From contig NZ_WOSX01000031.1 in NCBI RefSeq assembly GCF_011516735.1, positions 1 to 40,494 of the forward strand: a DNA stretch of 40,494 nt. Reading direction: 5' to 3'. Made by a program: the position numbers and the translations under genes. Of the stretch, positions 9,085 through 16,548 are shown in pieces. Origin of the DNA: Acetobacter fallax (GTDB lineage Bacteria; Pseudomonadota; Alphaproteobacteria; Acetobacterales; Acetobacteraceae). The notes under the pieces were generated by a model. The model was not told the DNA's origin, ran no database searches, and saw only the letters and a list, made by a program, of their open reading frames with translations. Each line of letters opens with the position of its first letter. Positions within the stretch are counted from its first letter, which is position 1.

Positions 9085-10119
9085 CTATCCTCCGAAAAAC
9101 CTGTTACCAAGCTTCATGTCCATCCGCTCGACCGAATGCGCGATTTTGCGCAGAAGATCCTCACCAGAAAGATGGATATAAAGCGTCGTGCTCTGCACGT
9201 TGCGATGTCCGGCGTACGTCGCGATATCATGCAGCCGCCAGCCAGCTCGTGCTAAATGAGTGAGTCTCAAATGACGGAGCGTGTGAGTGCTGAATCCAGG
9301 TGCATCTGCCTGATGCGCAAGGCGCCCGACCGCTTTGCTCCAGGTCCATTTGGTAACCGGTTGTCGGAGATTACGGTCTGACTCAGACAGAAACAGAGGC
9401 CCTGCTCCAGCCACCACATCGCGCCGACACTGCAAGTATACTGCCAGCACGGGAGACACGGCAGCAGAGTAACAGACCACTCGCGGTCGCGCGCTTTTGC
9501 TAGTTTCGGCACGGATGGTCAGAAGGCGCCGCGCCGGGTCGATATCAGAGACGCGCAACCCTACCAGCTCCTCACGCCGCAGAGCCCCATAATATGCCAG
9601 TGCGAACATGAGCCGATTACGCACAATTTCTCGGGAGACAGCTTCCTGAATGCGGATCCACTCATCATCCGAAGGCAGATGCGGTAACCGTCTGGAGCGT
9701 CGCACCAAGCCATACCGGAACCCCACATGCGCTTGGGGGAGCGGGCCACGGTGGACGACGGCTTGCCCGCGCGGCACCGGGTTGCGCGTGCATATTCCCT
9801 CGAAAACCAGGTGATCATACCATAGCCTTACTGCCGTAAGGCGTTGATGAAGCGTTGCATTACCTACCGGAAGGCGCGCGGAAAGAAACGGGACCGGTTC
9901 ACCCCGCAAATAACGCACGAATAGCGAAACATGCGCGAGCGTTGCAGCCTCTGCCTCAACAACTGCGGCAGCGCAAAATGCCAGATATTGATCAAGCCCT
10001 CTGGCGTATGCGTCGACGGTGGCCGGTGAACGACCCAGGTTATCAAGCAGTGAAAGCCACAAACGACTTTGCTTGTCTCTCGCGACCAAGGGATATCGCG
10101 ACCAGTTTGGAACGGACAT
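9085..10119 (-). CDS. Tyrosine recombinase (TnpA-like integrase)
   Basis: This 344-aa protein has a standard integrase build. The N-terminal SAM-like core-binding domain covers about 15-125 (SPATVDAYARGLDQYLAF). The catalytic domain has Arg in YGALRREELVGLR, the HxxR box in STHTLRHLRLTHLA, and the late His and nucleophilic Tyr in YAGHRNVQSTTLYIHL. The start ATG at 10119 lies only about 60 bp inside the right end of the inserted element, so it is the first gene read from that end and its promoter probably overlaps the attachment site. The upstream 60 bp contains CGATA/TATCG inverted repeats that could be arm or core sites. It is paired with the larger TnpB-like recombinase, and both are probably needed for movement. 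Confidence 0.92.
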   Translation of the reverse strand: MSVPNWSRYPLVARDKQSRLWLSLLDNLGRSPATVDAYARGLDQYLAFCAAAVVEAEAATLAHVSLFVRYLRGEPVPFLSARLPVGNATLHQRLTAVRLWYDHLVFEGICTRNPVPRGQAVVHRGPLPQAHVGFRYGLVRRSRRLPHLPSDDEWIRIQEAVSREIVRNRLMFALAYYGALRREELVGLRVSDIDPARRLLTIRAETSKSARPRVVCYSAAVSPVLAVYLQCRRDVVAGAGPLFLSESDRNLRQPVTKWTWSKAVGRLAHQADAPGFSTHTLRHLRLTHLARAGWRLHDIATYAGHRNVQSTTLYIHLSGEDLLRKIAHSVERMDMKLGNRFFGG

Positions 10120-10179
10120 GACACACCACTCTTTCCGCGACGATATCGCTTAGTATCGGTGTATTCCAATTAACTCATA

Positions 10180-11038
10180 AGATGCTCTGCGAATCATCGC
10201 CCACGCAGAACAGTTCTCCGGATTTCTTGCTGAGCAGGGTGAGCCAGAGATACTGCGCGCGGTTCACATCCTGAAATTCATCCGCCATCACGGCTGTGAA
10301 GCGGCCTGTCCAGCGGCGATGATAGGCCGGATCATGGAGCATGGCGAGAGTCGGCCACATCAGGAGATCGCCAAAGTCCGCCGCGTTCTGCTCACGCAGA
10401 ATGGCCTGATACCGGCCATAGAGCCCGACCACGAAACGCCAGCTCTCATGATCCACGAAGCGGTTGGCCGCCTGTCGCTTGCGGATCATGCTCTCGACAT
10501 GCGCCCGGGCGGCTTCCGGTGTCACCAGATCCTCCTTCAGGCGCGAGATCCGCTCGGCCATCTTTTTGATCTGTTTCGCATCTCCGGGAGCCCCCTCCTG
10601 CGGAACAGGAAGCTCCTCTTTCGGCATCGCTTTGATCAGGCGGCGCACAATCCCAAGACTGTCATCCGCATCGCGGATGTCGAAGCCGCTGCGCAGATGT
10701 GCCACTTCCGGCTCTGCACGAAGCTGGCGGGAGGCGAGCGCGTGGAATGTGCCGAGCCAGGTGGGCACCGAGTGCGGACCCAGAACGCCGGCGATGCGTT
10801 TCCGCATTTCCTGCGCGGCTTTGTTGGTGAAGGTGACGCACAGGATCTGGCCGGGCACCATGCCATACAGCTCGATGCGCGTCGCCACGCCGGCGGTCAG
10901 GGTCTTGGTCTTACCCGTGCCGGCACCGGCCAGGACCAGAACATGGCCGAGAGCCATGGCTGCGCGGCGCTGTTCCGCCGTCAGATCGTCAAGGATCGGC
11001 GCCAGGGCGTGCGGAACAGGAAGATCATCGGGTGTCAT
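10180..11038 (-). pseudogene. UvrD/Rep-type SF1 helicase, N-terminal part of the split gene
   Basis: The frame starts at ATG 11038, overlapping the upstream stop in ATGA. It carries the SF1A N-terminal half: DLTAEQRRAAM (Q motif), LAGAGTGKTKTLT (Walker A), CVTFTNKAAQEMRKRI (Ia), TWLGTFHALASRQLR, Walker B VMADEFQDVN and motif III up to GDDSQSI. Insertion DNA then adds Leu and a stop. The missing remainder is found at 512-1 in the same orientation. Family members unwind DNA 3'-5' in repair or plasmid replication. The product here would be a roughly 287-aa fragment lacking domains 2A/2B, so it may bind ATP but cannot be a helicase. It sits last in an operon with the TOPRIM protein and an unknown 224-aa protein. 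Confidence 0.92.
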
Positions 11039-11709
11039 AGCTCTTCGATCCCTTCCGCCAGACAACCATGCGTTTCGGTGATCTCACCGGTCGAGAGCAG
11101 GAGCGTCGCCGGGTAGGAGAGATCCCAGGTCTCAAGCCCGCGCTCCCAGCGTCCGTCGATGACCAGACCGAGCGGACAGCCGACACGCTCATAAAGCCGC
11201 ACAGCGGTCTGCGGGATCGGCGGATCCTCTTCGACCGGAGCATCGCTCCGGCGCAGATGACGGGTCCAGATCTCGGCAGCCGGGGCCGATCGGGCGAACA
11301 CCTCGGCGAGGTCCGTCACGAAGGCCAGGCGTGCAACGCCGAGATCCGCGTAATGGGCAACAGTGGTCATGACAGTCTCCTGTGTCAGGTGATCCTGGAA
11401 ACAGGATCGGTCAGCCGACAGGTCTGTGGCCCGCCAGCCGGCAATGACGATCACCTCGTGATCATCGGTGAAGAGGACGATGCGCCCTTCCAGATCCCAG
11501 CCCTGAGGCAGGGAGGTGTCGCGTTCGCCGCCAATCACCACACCCCGGAATTCCGCTTTCCCGTCACCGATCTCGACAAAACAGTCAGGCTCGGCACATC
11601 CATGCGGGCGATGCTTCTTCCAGATCGCACTGGCCTGAGCGTGACCGGGAAGGATGTCCAGAAGGCGTCTCCGCCAGTTCTGTGAGGCGAAAGGTTCGAA
11701 CCAGCTCAT
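11035..11709 (-). CDS. Conserved plasmid protein, unknown function (224 aa)
   Basis: The chosen start is ATG 11709 (MSWFEPFASQNWRRRLLDIL), overlapping the TOPRIM gene stop by ATGA; the frame also ends in an ATGA overlap with the helicase gene. Three genes are therefore translationally coupled. The protein is acidic and soluble, with many Trp residues, and shows no catalytic motif that I know. A His/Cys patch (KKHRPHGCAEPDCF) might bind metal. The tight coupling to a TOPRIM protein and a helicase suggests a DNA-processing accessory, but this is only inference from position. Confidence 0.75.
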   Translation of the reverse strand: MSWFEPFASQNWRRRLLDILPGHAQASAIWKKHRPHGCAEPDCFVEIGDGKAEFRGVVIGGERDTSLPQGWDLEGRIVLFTDDHEVIVIAGWRATDLSADRSCFQDHLTQETVMTTVAHYADLGVARLAFVTDLAEVFARSAPAAEIWTRHLRRSDAPVEEDPPIPQTAVRLYERVGCPLGLVIDGRWERGLETWDLSYPATLLLSTGEITETHGCLAEGIEEL

Positions 11710-12896
11710 AGGGAAGCTCCCGGAGAAGAGGTCGCTGAGCGCGCTGTGGCAGGGGACGGCGCCCTGACAGGTTCCGGGGCTGACGCTGCCTGATGGTGCG
11801 CCGGGCTGTGCGCCCTGGCCTGATCCAGCCATGAGGAGGAAACGGCATCCGGCTGCGCAGCGGGCTGTGTGGTGATAGCGTCGGACAGGCGGGACAAAGA
11901 GCCAGCAGGGGCGGCTCCACCCTGAGCCTCTTCTCCGCGTGCCCTCAGAGCCTTGTTCCAGTCGTCTCCCGGTGTTTTCGGAGAGATACGTCCCGACCAG
12001 AGCCCGACCTCCTGGGCCATGGCGGCCAGTTTCGCGGCATAGACGTGACCCTGACGGTCATTATCGACGGCGATGACCAGGCGGGCATCGGGCTGTTTCG
12101 CCACGGTCGCCATGACCTGTTTCAGATTGGCCTCGCTCTCCGGGCTTATCCCGCCACCCGTCGAAGTGTAGAGCGATCCTTTTTTGAAGCGATCCAGTGC
12201 GGCAAAGGACAGCGCATCAATAGCGGCTTCTGTGACCACAAGCCGCCGTGCGGGCTCCGTTCCCTCGTCCGCCCGAAATCCGAACAGACGCTTGCCGCCG
12301 CCACCCGTTGAAAAACCCTTGTACTCGGGGCCGCGCATCTCCATGCCGGCAAACTGGCCGCCCGCGTCCCGATGGCCGAACCAGGCGGTCCCGTTCGGGC
12401 CTTCCTTCAGCACGCCCTGACGTCCGGCCGCCGCCACGATGCTGCCCGGCAACCCGCGTTCTTCGGTGAGATACCGCCATGCCGGGGTGCCTTCCTGCGG
12501 CGCTGAACGACGGCCCCACAACTCAGCCGGGTCGCGGCGCGGCCTGTCACTTACGCCCTTGGTCCGCTCAGCGACTTCGAGTGTCGGGCTTTTACCGATC
12601 AGGTCGCGCAGTTCGCGCCGGACATGGCCGAGATTCTTCGACGGATCGAGATGCTGCACGAGTTTGAAAACGTCGCCCTTTCCGTCCCCTTTCGGATCCC
12701 ACCAGCCCTTGCCGTCATGATTCACGATGATTGCCTCGTTTTCACGGCGGAATTTCAGGTTGCGGGCCGAGCGCTGCGCCGTGGCTTCGCGGTCCAGTCT
12801 GAAGCCGGCTTTTTCGAGCACAAGAACGCAGCTCACCTCACGGCGAAGTTCTTCGAGTTCTTTCTGTTGTGCTTCTGCGGAATTTGCGTAAGCCAT
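11706..12896 (-). CDS. TOPRIM domain protein (DUF3991/Toprim_2-like)
   Basis: This 396-aa protein is of the plasmid primase-like type. The N-terminal part (REVSCVLVLEKAGFRLDREAT, ARNLKFRRENEAIIVNHDGKGWWDP, GDVFKLVQ) matches the DUF3991-type domain. The TOPRIM fold follows, with acidic VVTEAAIDALSF (E223) and VIAVDNDRQG (D278, D280), the usual Glu and DxD metal-binding residues. The C-terminal 70 residues are low-complexity (Ala/Pro/Ser) and contain SSWLDQARA, a motif also seen in the tail of the Fic protein. AAGGA precedes ATG 12896. Such proteins are common on alphaproteobacterial plasmids near helicases and are thought to act in plasmid DNA synthesis. Primase activity is not shown by the sequence alone. 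Confidence 0.85.
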   Translation of the reverse strand: MAYANSAEAQQKELEELRREVSCVLVLEKAGFRLDREATAQRSARNLKFRRENEAIIVNHDGKGWWDPKGDGKGDVFKLVQHLDPSKNLGHVRRELRDLIGKSPTLEVAERTKGVSDRPRRDPAELWGRRSAPQEGTPAWRYLTEERGLPGSIVAAAGRQGVLKEGPNGTAWFGHRDAGGQFAGMEMRGPEYKGFSTGGGGKRLFGFRADEGTEPARRLVVTEAAIDALSFAALDRFKKGSLYTSTGGGISPESEANLKQVMATVAKQPDARLVIAVDNDRQGHVYAAKLAAMAQEVGLWSGRISPKTPGDDWNKALRARGEEAQGGAAPAGSLSRLSDAITTQPAAQPDAVSSSWLDQARAHSPAHHQAASAPEPVRAPSPATARSATSSPGASL

Positions 12897-13289
12897 GGAA
12901 GAAATCCTTTCACGAATAGCTTCGGCTTTCTTGTAAAACTATACTACAACTCGAACGCAAGAGCGAGTATTAAGCACAATAAAACGCAGCAAAAACCGCA
13001 CGAAAGCGGGATTTATTACTTGCATTGTCAATCTATACAGGATTTTTTCTTTCCGCCTGCCCGGCGGGGGTGCAGGGGGCAGCAAAGCCCCCTGCCTGCG
13101 CACCCAGCCCGCAACCGGCTGCACGACGGCACGCGACTGTTCAGGATCCGATCGGATTAAAGACGAACGAATAAACACGACGCGGGACACTCCTTCTGGA
13201 ATGTTCCGCGTGCGCCCCCATCATGCGACTAACGAGAAAAAACTGAACTTAGAGACACGGAGCGCCCGATGCGTCCCGGCTCTGCAGCA
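12897..13289. other. Intergenic region with a 9-bp perfect hairpin
   Basis: This 393-bp stretch has no convincing gene. The left part, near the TOPRIM start, is AT-rich (TATACTACAAC) and should hold its promoter. The right part is very GC-rich and contains GCAGGGGGC-agcaaa-GCCCCCTGC at 13072-13095, a perfect 9-bp stem with a 6-base loop and no T-tract in either direction. It may be a foldable regulatory site upstream of the leftward TOPRIM gene, like the other hairpins in this region, or merely a weak terminator of the Fic operon. Confidence 0.5.
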
Positions 13290-13505
13290 TCACCGGTCAA
13301 GGTGACGCTGCAGTTCCTCAAAATGTTCATTCATGGTCAGTTCGCCCTGGATGAACCGCGTGTTGATCCGTTCGATCTCCGCATCGAGTATCACGCCTTC
13401 AAGCCGACAACTTCCTCGCGCGTAATCGACCGCTTCCTGTCGCTGACGGCGTTCTTCCGCAGTAATGGAAGGCCGCGACTGGTCATTATTCCCGCATTCT
13501 TCCAT
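13290..13505 (-). CDS. VbhA-like Fic antitoxin (second copy, downstream of fic)
   Basis: This 71-aa protein has the helical build of VbhA antitoxins and the inhibitory motif [S/T]xxxE[G/N], seen as SCRLEG in ARGSCRLEGVIL. After it comes the usual acidic helix with GEL (IQGELTMNEHFEEL). In class I Fic systems the motif's Glu blocks ATP binding by the toxin. The gene lies 48 bp after the Fic stop in the same direction, with AGAGG upstream of ATG 13505. Class I antitoxins usually precede the toxin, and here a second VbhA-like gene does, so this copy may be a spare, a trans-acting antidote, or the functional one because its motif is canonical. Confidence 0.72.
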   Translation of the reverse strand: MEECGNNDQSRPSITAEERRQRQEAVDYARGSCRLEGVILDAEIERINTRFIQGELTMNEHFEELQRHLDR

Positions 13506-13553
13506 TTTTATATTCCTCTACCTGCTGGTCTGGCTTCGGGTCAGCGTCCCAAT

Positions 13554-14594
13554 TCAGGGAGAGGGATCGCCCGATGGATCATGCCGCCTGACTGATGCCG
13601 GGGTTTCGTCACTGACTGGCTCGCTGCCAGGTTTTTTCTGGCGATCGCCATAAGCCTTCGCCCGATCGAGCCAGTCCGGTGCCGTGGCCTTTGGTTCATA
13701 AGAACCGGAGCGCCCGGTCAATGCGGTCGCCAGGGATGAAAAACTGCGGCTGGCAGGCGTTTCTCCCGCAGCACGGAAACTGACCTGATCCCCCGATCTG
13801 AGACCGTCGGCATGGCTTCCGAGATCCGCGAGATTGCCGATGTAAACGCGGTCGCCTGAACCCATCATGAAATTATCACCCGAGCGTCCGGCGAATTTCC
13901 CATCATAGGCCTGACCGGGCGTCGTTGTGGCGATATAACGCTCATTCCAACTGAAATCAGAGTCATCCCGGAATGCCTTTTCGAGAAACCGGGTTGCCTT
14001 CACCAGAGCCTTATGACGGGTTGAATCCAGAAGTTCATCGAACATCCTGATCGCCGGCATGTGATCGCCCTTCATACCGGCGATTGAGACGACGGCCATC
14101 CGCTCCTGCGAAATACCCTCGAAATCCAGGGTATGCCCTGCCTCGCGGGCAAAAGCCTCCCAGACGATCCGCTGCGTCCGTCCGTTTCCCTCACGAAATG
14201 GATGAATATGGTTCAGCTCGTTGAAAGGAACGGCAAGCTGTTCCGCAAATTCCATCCGCGATAACCCTCGCAGATTGTCTTTTTCCGCCAGCCGTTCAAA
14301 CAGTTTCCTGCCTTCCTGTTCAATCCGCTCAGGAGCGAGAAAGCCGCTCATGTCCCGGACCAGAAGTGTTGTTCGCGGCTGTCCGGCCCAGCTGTATACA
14401 TCCTGGAACAGGTGGTAATGTATCGCTTTTACCAGAGGAAAGCCCTGCAATGCAGGGAGTCCACGTTCATGCAGTTCTGCTTCCCGTGAAGCAGTCAGAA
14501 ATTTTTCCAGCCGATCAAGTGCCTCTGGATCATGCTGGATCCCTTGCACATTCTCTAATGTCTCGCCATCGCTCTGGAGATAGGGATCGCCCAT
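13554..14594 (-). CDS. Fic domain AMP-transferase toxin (VbhT-like)
   Basis: This 346-aa protein carries the full Fic active site HPFREGNGRTQR at 131-142, with catalytic His131 and the phosphate-binding GNGR. The flap region is LLVRDMSGFLAP. Known VbhT/FicT toxins adenylylate DNA gyrase and topoisomerase IV subunits; that target is family knowledge, not shown here. The C-terminal 130 residues include an OB-like stretch (YDGKFAGRSGDNFMMGSGDRVYIGNL), then a disordered tail with APDWLDRAKAYG, close to the SSWLDQARAH tail of the TOPRIM protein. VbhT itself carries a C-terminal secretion (BID) domain, so the tail may be a targeting signal. The gene starts 12 bp after its upstream antitoxin. Confidence 0.9.
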   Translation of the reverse strand: MGDPYLQSDGETLENVQGIQHDPEALDRLEKFLTASREAELHERGLPALQGFPLVKAIHYHLFQDVYSWAGQPRTTLLVRDMSGFLAPERIEQEGRKLFERLAEKDNLRGLSRMEFAEQLAVPFNELNHIHPFREGNGRTQRIVWEAFAREAGHTLDFEGISQERMAVVSIAGMKGDHMPAIRMFDELLDSTRHKALVKATRFLEKAFRDDSDFSWNERYIATTTPGQAYDGKFAGRSGDNFMMGSGDRVYIGNLADLGSHADGLRSGDQVSFRAAGETPASRSFSSLATALTGRSGSYEPKATAPDWLDRAKAYGDRQKKPGSEPVSDETPASVRRHDPSGDPSP

Positions 14595-14606
14595 GTCTCA
14601 GGAAAA

Positions 14607-14816
14607 TCAGGCGGCTTCCGACCTTTTCTTCACGGATCGGCCGGTAATCGCCTCTATAACCTGCCGTCGTGCTTCGTCGCCGGAAATCTCGCCGCGAGCG
14701 TAGGCATCGAGCACAGGGGCATCACGAGGGTCTTCGCGTAGTCCTTCAATCAGATTGTTTACGCGCGCCTTATGTACTGCTCGTGTCCGGACGGCGATCT
14801 GCTCAGGTGTTAACAT
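14607..14816 (-). CDS. VbhA-like antitoxin, upstream of fic
   Basis: I choose ATG 14816 (MLTPEQIAVRTRAVHKARVN), with GGGAG eight bases upstream, over GTG 14873. The product is 69 aa. It follows the VbhA pattern: an N-terminal helix, NNLIEGLREDP where VbhA has SxxxEGLxPDP, then YARGEISGDEARRQVIEAI. The Ser/Thr of the inhibitory motif is Asn here, while the key Glu and Gly remain. The stop is 12 bp from the Fic start, so toxin and antitoxin form one operon. A basic tail (SVKKRSEAA) ends the protein. Confidence 0.78.
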   Translation of the reverse strand: MLTPEQIAVRTRAVHKARVNNLIEGLREDPRDAPVLDAYARGEISGDEARRQVIEAITGRSVKKRSEAA

Positions 14817-14917
14817 GGACGTGGCTCCCTCATCGGCAGTCGGAACAGTATCATACCCTGACGATTTTCGCACACTTTCGCGCTTTTCCAGACGTCATTT
14901 CTGGTCGCCCTTTGCCC

Positions 14918-15121
14918 TTACCGCGCGCTGTCGAGAAGCTTCTCCCGGGCGATCCTGCGCATCTCCAGGGCGCAACGCCGGAATTCGGCCCGCTGCCGGG
15001 CCGAAAGCTGCGGCAGATGACAGAGCTGGTCGAGGCCCGAGGCCGCAGCCTCATGATTCCGCGCATAGGCGCGGGCCTGTCCGCGAGGAGCGGTCAGGCG
15101 CCTGATAAAAACGCTGCACAT
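14918..15121 (-). CDS. Small hypothetical protein after ssb
   Basis: The most likely start is ATG 15121 (MCSVFIRRLTAPRGQARAYA), preceded by CGGAG, giving 67 aa. A TTG at 15199, adjoining the ssb stop, would give 93 aa. The protein is strongly basic and helical (QLSARQRAEFRRCALEMRRIAREKLL). It follows ssb by 74 bp in the same direction and should be cotranscribed. I do not recognise a family. Nucleic-acid binding is plausible from charge only. Confidence 0.55.
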   Translation of the reverse strand: MCSVFIRRLTAPRGQARAYARNHEAAASGLDQLCHLPQLSARQRAEFRRCALEMRRIAREKLLDSAR

Positions 15122-15195
15122 GGTGCTGACTCCGCACAGGGATTCCGGATGAAGTGCGCCATTCCGGGCCGTCTCCGGCCCGAAAAAAGCCCGAC

Positions 15196-15663
15196 TCAAA
15201 ACGGTATTTCGTCATCCAGATCCGATCCGCCGGGCGTGTTCGCAGCAGAACGCGGCGCCGCGCTTCGCGATGGCCGGTCATCGTCAAAGCGGCCTTCTCC
15301 GGTGTTCCGGCCATTGGCCAGCACCTTTATGTTTCCGTCAAAGCGATCGATAATTACCTCGGTCGTGTAACGATCCTGTCCCTGCTGGTCAGTCCATTTC
15401 CGCGTTTCCAGATGGCCCTCAACATAGACGAGAGTGCCCTTCTGACAGCGGCGTTCAATCACGCCCGAGAGATGGTCGTTGAAGCACACAACACGGTGCC
15501 ATTGCGTTTTTTCTCTCCGCTCGCCCGTATTGCGGTCGTTCCATGATTCGCTCGTTGCTACGGCGATATTTGCGATTTTCCCGTCGCCTTCCCTGCGTGC
15601 CGCGAGTTCCGGATCCCGACCGAGATTGCCGACGAGGATGACGCGATTGACTGACTGGCTCAT
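15196..15663 (-). CDS. ssb: Single-stranded DNA-binding protein
   Basis: This 155-aa protein has the bacterial SSB OB fold: MSQSVNRVILVGNLGRDPE, IANIAVATSESWNDRNTGERREKTQWHRVVCF, KGTLVYVEGHLETRKWTDQQGQDRYTTEVI. A short linker leads to the acidic tip DLDDEIPF, which recruits SSB partners. It coats ssDNA during plasmid replication or after conjugative entry. A long hairpin element lies 100 bp upstream at 15766-15844, in the promoter region. Plasmid-encoded SSBs are typical leading-region genes of conjugative plasmids. Confidence 0.97.
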   Translation of the reverse strand: MSQSVNRVILVGNLGRDPELAARREGDGKIANIAVATSESWNDRNTGERREKTQWHRVVCFNDHLSGVIERRCQKGTLVYVEGHLETRKWTDQQGQDRYTTEVIIDRFDGNIKVLANGRNTGEGRFDDDRPSRSAAPRSAANTPGGSDLDDEIPF

Positions 15664-15765
15664 GACCTGATTTCCTTTTCTTTCCTTCCAGTTCCTCTCC
15701 GGCCTCTGCCGGGTCTCTGACCTGGTGCGGTCGCGCGGAAGCGGGCATCAGGCGGCGGGCGCAAC

Positions 15766-15844
15766 CCCTCGGGGCGGCAGTGGTGCGGAAGCCGCCTGCG
15801 GCTTCACGGTGCCGTCCCGACCGAAGGCCTGGGGGTTGCGCCCG
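15766..15844. repeat. Long nested hairpin upstream of ssb
   Basis: The outer stem is CGGGCGCAACCCC pairing perfectly with GGGGTTGCGCCCG (13 bp). Inside it TCGGGGCGGCA pairs with TGCCGTCCCGA with one G/T wobble, and inside that a third stem pairs GAAGCCGC with GCGGCTTC around a short loop. The whole 79-bp block folds into one rod. There is no T-tract on either side, so it is not a simple terminator. It lies between the divergent ssb and the 170-aa gene. See the findings for the idea that it is a ssDNA promoter or other fold-dependent signal. Confidence 0.75.
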
Positions 15845-16035
15845 ACGACGACCGCTTCAGACCGCAAAAACCAGGGCAGAGACCCGGCAGTGCCGGCGAT
15901 CCCCTTTCCTCTTCTTCCTGATTTTTGATATTTCAGCGTTCTGACGACCATTTTTTGCGTTTTTCCCCACTGTTTTCGCTTGTACCGCCCGATTCCGCGT
16001 ACTAGACTCTCCTGACGAGAGAACGGGAGTTCAAC

Positions 16036-16548
16036 ATGGCTGTGATTACTGTCCTGGACGGCCACATCACCCTGAAAGCCGATTTTCATCCGGAGCTGGC
16101 CACACAGGCGCGGCGTTATCGGGGACGCTTTATGGGAAAAGAGACCGGCTGGTCCTTCAGGCACGAGCACGAGGAGGCGGTGCGGAATGTCTGCCGCACA
16201 CTCTACGGCGTGGATGGCACGCCGGAAGCGTGGGGCGATCGCTGCAACGTGCAGATCGAGGTCAACGAGCAGAACATCCGCACACCGTTGTGGCGACAGT
16301 TCAACGCCGACATTTATGTCGCGGGCCGGCACGTAGCCGGTGTCTTCGGCCCGCGTCACGTTCTCCGGACAGGCAAGGGCGTGAAGTTCCTGCGCGGCGG
16401 TCCGTGCTGTGTTCTTCAGCGCGGCGCCTATGAGATGGACGTGCCGTCCGGCACCCTGCTTGAAATCCGTAATTATCCCCGTGCGGCACTCGACTTTCTG
16501 GCCCGGTGCCTCGAAGGTCACGGTTCATGGACCGTGGCGCGGGGCTAG
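16036..16548 (+). CDS. Hypothetical plasmid protein (170 aa), only rightward gene in this block
   Basis: ATG 16036 is preceded by GGGAG at the right spacing, and coding pressure is clear. The first 60 residues (ITLKADFHPELATQARRYRGRFMGKETGWSFRHEHEEAVRNVCRTLYG) resemble the small beta-alpha domain often written as 'hPelv...r...GrW..e.k.W.f......v...l...yG', seen at the N-termini of some SNF2-type helicases and in plasmid proteins. This is inference. The remainder has RHVAGVFGPRHVLRTGKGVKFLRGG and no catalytic motif that I recognise. Its TAG stop shares the CTAG tetranucleotide with the stop of the convergent gene. It is divergent from ssb, with the long hairpin between them. Confidence 0.75.
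   Translation: MAVITVLDGHITLKADFHPELATQARRYRGRFMGKETGWSFRHEHEEAVRNVCRTLYGVDGTPEAWGDRCNVQIEVNEQNIRTPLWRQFNADIYVAGRHVAGVFGPRHVLRTGKGVKFLRGGPCCVLQRGAYEMDVPSGTLLEIRNYPRAALDFLARCLEGHGSWTVARG

Larger units (their letters stand above)
513..10179. mobile_element. 9.67-kb recombinase-borne element inserted in the UvrD-like gene
   Basis: The borders are set by the two halves of the interrupted helicase gene. The left junction reads CCAGGAAT then TTATGTGG; the right reads AACTCATA then AGATGCT. Rejoining CCAGGAAT and AGATGCT gives the uninterrupted gene, so there is no target duplication and no base loss visible. Both element ends read inward as (T)TATG followed within about 20 bp by TGGAATRCA, at different spacing. 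This is a possible recombinase recognition core. The element contains two tyrosine recombinases next to the right end, a RecD2-like helicase in the same operon, a glycosyltransferase pair and IS fragments. Paired TnpA/TnpB recombinases and the absence of a target duplication resemble the Tn554 group. The presence of a helicase instead of a small TnpC is unusual. The boundary calls are direct; the Tn554-like label is inference. Confidence 0.8.

Noticed and set aside
13072..13095. Terminator of the Fic operon
   Set aside because: The stem is perfect but there is no T-tract on either strand, so I list it only as a hairpin.
15748..16521. 257-codon minus-strand frame over the hairpin and the 170-aa gene
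   Set aside because: The plus frame 16036-16548 has a ribosome site and plausible protein composition. The minus frame runs through a 79-bp inverted repeat.
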